64,000 nucleotides of DNA. Origin: Catonia carolina (Eukaryota > Arthropoda > Insecta > Hemiptera > Achilidae). Both the position numbers and the translations under genes were made by a program. Within the stretch, counting starts at the first letter, position 1; each line of letters starts with the position of its first letter. A model generated the notes under the pieces. It was not told where the DNA came from, did not search any database, and saw only the letters and a program-made list of their open reading frames with translations. Positions 59,995-64,000 of the stretch are shown piece after piece. Where the stretch lies: positions 93,474,748 through 93,538,747 of the forward strand of contig JAQMRL010000002.1 of assembly GCA_035578175.1 (NCBI GenBank). The letters are read 5' to 3'.

Positions 59995-60385
59995 CAACAC
60001 CTGAAAGGCTGATTTGAACCTCAGAAGGTTTTATTTTGTAAAAAATAGTAGTGAGATGGGTTACTATTGTCTTCCTCACTGAGTACAAAGAGTATAATTA
60101 TCAGCATGCCAGGCCCTCCGAAAAGCATTCACTTTCCACCCTGCAAATGGCATCTTCACTTCCTTCACCACAGGGTCTGGCTGTATAACGAAATTCATTA
60201 CTATAAGAGGAGATAACTCTGACTCGTATCTTTTACATCTCTACCTCTTCTGTTCTTAAAAAGAGTTCAGTCATATTTTTGGCTAACTATGTGATAAGGA
60301 CCAGAAACATTTTTTTGTAGCCCTGAAACCAACAGATCGACTGCAATTAATTTACCACTCCACCTGCCCGTTATGGGCACCATTC
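59995..60385 (-). repeat. R-family repeat, copy 4
   Basis: Plus-strand reading begins CAACACCTGAAAGGCTGATT and passes TTCCTCACTGAGTACAAAG, GCATGCCAGGCCCTCCGAAA and CTTCCTTCACCACAGGGTCT, ending near GCCCGTTATGGGCACC. Full-length, orientation opposite to copies 1, 3 and 5. Confidence 0.75.
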
Positions 60386-61644
60386 ACGTATGTTTTACTA
60401 CGTAATAGTTAATCTTTCTTTGGATTTTTATTTATTAATTTATCAATATAAATCTTAACTAACTAATTTTCAATTTCCACACACGGCTAGCGTATGTGTT
60501 GGTTTATTAAGATGCAATGTAGGCTAAATAAAGTGCTGCAGTGGTATAGATACTGAAGTCAAGAGATTGCCTTTTTTGTTTTGGTTGATAGTGGTTCATT
60601 CTATTAATATTAATATCACAAAATTGTAACATTTTGTACTAATAGCTAACTATTAGTTTAAGATATATCTATGATGTCGAATAATTGGAACTAGTTTCAC
60701 ATGATTTTTCACTTAAATGTATTTCGTTTCAAATAAATTCCCATATTTTATTTACGATAATCTTTGTATAAAAATTTAATTACCTAACAAATTTTCAAGC
60801 AAGTTAAAGAATTTTTTACAAAACATACAATGAAGAAAGAAAATCCTTTGAAATTTTTCATCGCAAATAAAAGTTTTTATTTTCATTGAGGCTTATGAAT
60901 TATAAATTATTAAATAATATTCATTTCCTTTTGTTGAGAATACAGTAACCGAACTTTATTGTAATTATTGAATGATTCTACAGCAAGTGTACATTATTTT
61001 AATAATTCATATCTTGCTCGACTATCGTCTGCTTGTATATTTCTGTCAGATATCAGCTCAGTTTGTCGTTTCCATTATAATCTGTGTATAGAATTCAGTA
61101 AAACGTAAACCAAATCCCTTTTTATCTACTATGATGGGACTTTTATGATTAACATGCTTCAATCTGCATTAAAGAACTTCATAATTTATGCATGAAACGT
61201 TAAAATAAAATCACGAACTAACAAACACATAGTTTTTTTTTACCGCACGCTAGCACACACACCTTGTACACAAATAGTTACCTTTGATAAAATATGAAGC
61301 AATTTTAATTATCTTCGTTCAATTTACAAAAAAACACGTTGAGATCTTTTGATGATACTTAGAATAACCTATTTTTGTATTCTTACTACTTACATTTTTG
61401 TTTAGATTGTCTAAATTCGAATTAAAAGTGTTAATATAATATGAACGACAAGAAAAACCATAGATAGAGCGAGCTTCTATTATTATTTTTGTTACTTTAT
61501 TTAACTTTCCGTCGTGTTTACAGTTATAATTTCATCATCTGAATTTTTGAGATAACAACATTCTCTAACCCAACTCTCTTTAGCCTTCTTGAAGAGTTTT
61601 CCGGTAAAGGAACAAAGCTAATTGACTTGATAATTTGTTTTTTC
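60386..61644. other. AT-rich spacer
   Basis: Nothing recognised. Confidence 0.4.
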
Positions 61645-62062
61645 CCATAACAGACAGGTGGAGTGTCAAATTATTTACACTAAATCTGTTCGTTGCAAAG
61701 CTAAAATAGTAAAATTAGTATATAGGGTAATAGGGCTAAAATTAGTCATGTTTCTTATCTCATGGTCAGCCAATTAAATAACTGAATCATTTAAAAACAG
61801 AAGAGGCAGAGGTGTAAAAGACGCCAATCAGAGTTATCTCCTCTGAAAGTAATGTATTTCATTATAAAGCCAGACCTTGTGTAAATGAAGTGAAGGTGCC
61901 ATTTGCAAAACGGAAAATATGTGCGTTTTAGAGGTCTCGGCATGCTAATAAGCGTACTACCCCACTCAGTGGCGAAGGCAATCGTGAACCACCTCACTCC
62001 TCGTTTTACTTAGTAAAACCTCTACATGTTCAAACCAGCCTTTCGGCTGATGATCTGAACAA
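61645..62062 (+). repeat. R-family repeat, copy 5
   Basis: Starts ACAGACAGGTGGAGTG, then TCATGGTCAGCCAATTAAAT, GAAGAGGCAGAGGTGTAAAA, GAAGTGAAGGTGCCATTTGC, CTTAGTAAAACCTCTACATG and TTTCGGCTGATGATCTG. Full-length. The minus-strand frame at 61791-61997 shifts frame relative to copy 1, so it is not a conserved protein. Confidence 0.75.
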
Positions 62063-62593
62063 AAATTTAGTTTTTATATCTCGCCGATTTTCCTTATAAA
62101 CGTTGATAGTATAATTTTAATTATCTCGAATACGTAAGTAACTTTTAAATTACTGTCGGTTGCCTCATTTCGTCATTCCCACGTTCTAATTCGAAGTGTT
62201 CTGGACTGGTTGGGCTGTAATCGCTCTATATTACACGGTGTAGCGGAACCGTAATTATTGAAACCATACGTCCAAATCTGTTTTAGAAAATAATGATAAA
62301 TAGCTTTAATCAAGATATAGTTCAAAGTGATTATTCTTCTTCTGTTACGCTTGAATGTTTGTTTTTTAAGTGGAATGTAAGGTGTCCATATAATTCTTTT
62401 GTCGTGAGTAAATCCTAAATATCTTACTGTATCAGTCTGTGAAATGGTGAATTTTTTATATAAACATCTCTATAATTGACATGTTTCAGAACAAAGAGTG
62501 AAGGTAAATTGATTTCATTTTGCAGGAATGACCTTGATTTTTTACTTATTTAACTAAACAGAGAGTCCTTTAAAGTTTTATATATTTATTTAA
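62063..62593. other. Spacer
   Basis: Nothing recognised. Confidence 0.4.
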
Positions 62594-63558
62594 TCTCAAA
62601 CGGCTGTTTTGAGAATTGAGGGGTATGAAAAAGAGGCTGCTGTAAGAAAAGGTGTACGACAAGGATGTTCATTGTCATCACTACTTTTTAACTTGTATAT
62701 AGAAGAAGCCATAAATGAAGTGAAGGAAAAATTTGACGCAAGAATAAAAATTCAAGAAGAAATAATACAAATTCTGAGATTCGCCGATGATATAGCAGTA
62801 TTAGCCAAAACAAGGAAAGAACTAGAGACTATCTTAAATGGAATGGATGAGATCATGAGAAAGGATTACTTCTTGAAAATTAACAAGACCTAAATAAAAG
62901 TGTTGTGTAGCAGCAAGAGTGGTTTAGAAGAGATGGGAAATTTAAAAGTAGACAACGAAATTGTACAGGAAGTTTGGGAATTCTGCTGTCTAGGGAGTAA
63001 AATAGCAAAGGATGGTAGAAGCACAAGTGATATCAAAAGTAGGATTGCTCAAACTAAAAAAGCCTTTAAAATGAAAAACAGCTTCCTGACTACAAACATT
63101 GATTTACAGATTAGAAAAAATTTCTTAAAACACTATATTTGGAGTGTAGCATTACACAGGAGTGAAACTTGGGTGATAGGGGCTGCACAAAGGAAAAGGA
63201 TAGAAGCTTTTGAAATTTGGTGTTATTAGAAAATGTTAAAGTTAGGTGGGTGGACAAGATAAGTAATTTAGAGGTTCTTAGGCGAGTAGATGAAAAAAGA
63301 AGTATATGGAAGCATATTACCAGAAGAAGGGATAGGCTAGTGGGTTATTTCTTAATACATCCAGGTATTGGTCTATCAATAATGGAGGGTAATATTGAGG
63401 GAGTGAATTGGAGGGATAGGCAAATGTTGACGTTTATAAAGAAAAACACAAAAGATGTAGGGTGTTACAGGTATGTAGATATGAAACGACTTGCTCAAGG
63501 TAGAATAGCTTGAAGAACTGCATCAAACCAGTCGAGAGACTGATGACAAAAAGAATTT
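62594..63558 (+). pseudogene. Non-LTR retrotransposon RT domain to 3' end, least decayed LINE
   Basis: Begins inside the RT domain. KEAAVRKGVRQGCSLSSLLF with NLYIEEAI is motif B, and LRFADDIAVLA at about 62777-62800 is motif C with both catalytic Asp intact. It continues EIMRKDYFLKINKT, a TAA at 62891-62893, then EVWEFCCLGSKIAKDGRSTS, IDLQIRKNFLKHYIWSVALH, RSETWVIGAAQRKRIEAFEI. After a frameshift near 63220 it continues IWKHITRRRDRLVGYFLIHP and GCYRYVDMKRLAQGRIA, ending at 63513. The 3' end reads AGAGACTGATGACAAAAAGA. With one stop and one frameshift, it is younger than the other LINEs. Endonuclease and ORF1 are absent (5' truncation). Confidence 0.9.
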
Positions 63559-64000
63559 ATATATATGTATACATATAGGCTAACTGCGTCGAAGGAGACT
63601 CCAAAAGGGAGTATAAGGAAATGACAAGATAAAACTGAAAAGGCTAAATTGTAATAACATGTTAAATTTATTACTCAACAATAATTTTTTACCACTACTA
63701 CTTGATTATCTCAACCAGCGTGTTATCCAAACATTTAGTCATTTGTATAAAATAATACACAAAATCTCAACGTTGAATTAGAAGTTTAGTCTACATATTT
63801 TTCAACCTAAAAATATTTATAGTGCACGCCACGAAAGAAATCCGCTGTAAAGACCAGTTGCGTCTCAACCTATTAAATAAAATTTTCTATTGAAATCGCA
63901 TGCTCCATTTCTATTTTATTTTTAATTTTAATTGTAGAAGTCTAAACTTGGCACAATACTACTGTTGTAAAAATGCGTGGTTCAGTCGAAAATAATTTCT
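63559..64000. other. AT-rich spacer
   Basis: A short TATATATG run follows the LINE end. No gene recognised. Confidence 0.4.

Noticed and set aside
61791..61997. Protein-coding gene in the R repeat (also 17295-17507, 24912-25115)
   Set aside because: The frames lie in repeat copies and shift relative to each other, so no protein is conserved.
1..64000. CRISPR array, bacterial operon, prophage or endosymbiont DNA
   Set aside because: No regularly spaced repeats with unique spacers and no closely packed genes; all recognised coding relics are eukaryotic transposable elements.

Overview
This 64 kb window is AT-rich eukaryotic DNA that looks like an arthropod, most likely an insect. The organism call is inference from the mobile elements: mariner, Tc1-like and piggyBac transposases, jockey-like and other non-LTR retrotransposons, and tRNA-derived SINEs ending in GACGTTAAAC. 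Hemiptera fits but cannot be proved from this window. I recognise no intact host gene, tRNA, rRNA, CRISPR array or prokaryote-style operon. It reads as intergenic or deep-intronic DNA filled with layers of decayed transposable elements.

Layout. 0-9 kb: AT-rich unique sequence, two SINE copies, one LINE 3' end and the first copy of a GT-rich hairpin-headed repeat ('H family'). 9-15 kb: a 1.5 kb terminal-inverted-repeat (TIR) element with clustered CTAGT motifs, a nearly full-length Tc1/mariner-superfamily element with a broken transposase, another SINE, and two LINE C-terminal fragments back to back. 17-26 kb: first copy of a 400 bp dispersed repeat ('R family'), a piggyBac transposase pseudogene, a SINE, one copy of a roughly 850 bp duplication ('D family'), and three more LINE tails. 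27-35 kb: H-family copies, two strong hairpins, an R copy fused to an H copy, a rearranged mariner and a jockey-type LINE tail. 36-43 kb: an unrecognised reading frame, a TIR element sitting in a (TA)n array next to a fold-back element, a LINE tail and a second rearranged mariner. 45-49 kb: an H copy, the best-preserved SINE and a jockey-type LINE reverse transcriptase relic. 51-57 kb: unrecognised open stretches, a TIR element built from repeats of one motif, and the second D copy. 58-64 kb: a third rearranged mariner, two R copies and the least decayed LINE.

The most unusual feature is three mariner copies (31.6, 42.7 and 58.3 kb) in which the 5' end and N-terminal coding region are replaced by an inverted copy of the 3' end. 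Each is thus a fold-back element carrying transposase C-terminal code in both arms. Two share the same breakpoint, so that form was probably mobilised after it arose; the third has a different breakpoint. Other candidates are the motif-cluster TIR elements at 9.4-11.0 and 54.8-55.4 kb, the fold-back next to the TA array at 38.7-39.1 kb, and the duplicated D segment with a short reading frame. All assignments come from reading the sequence; no database search was possible.
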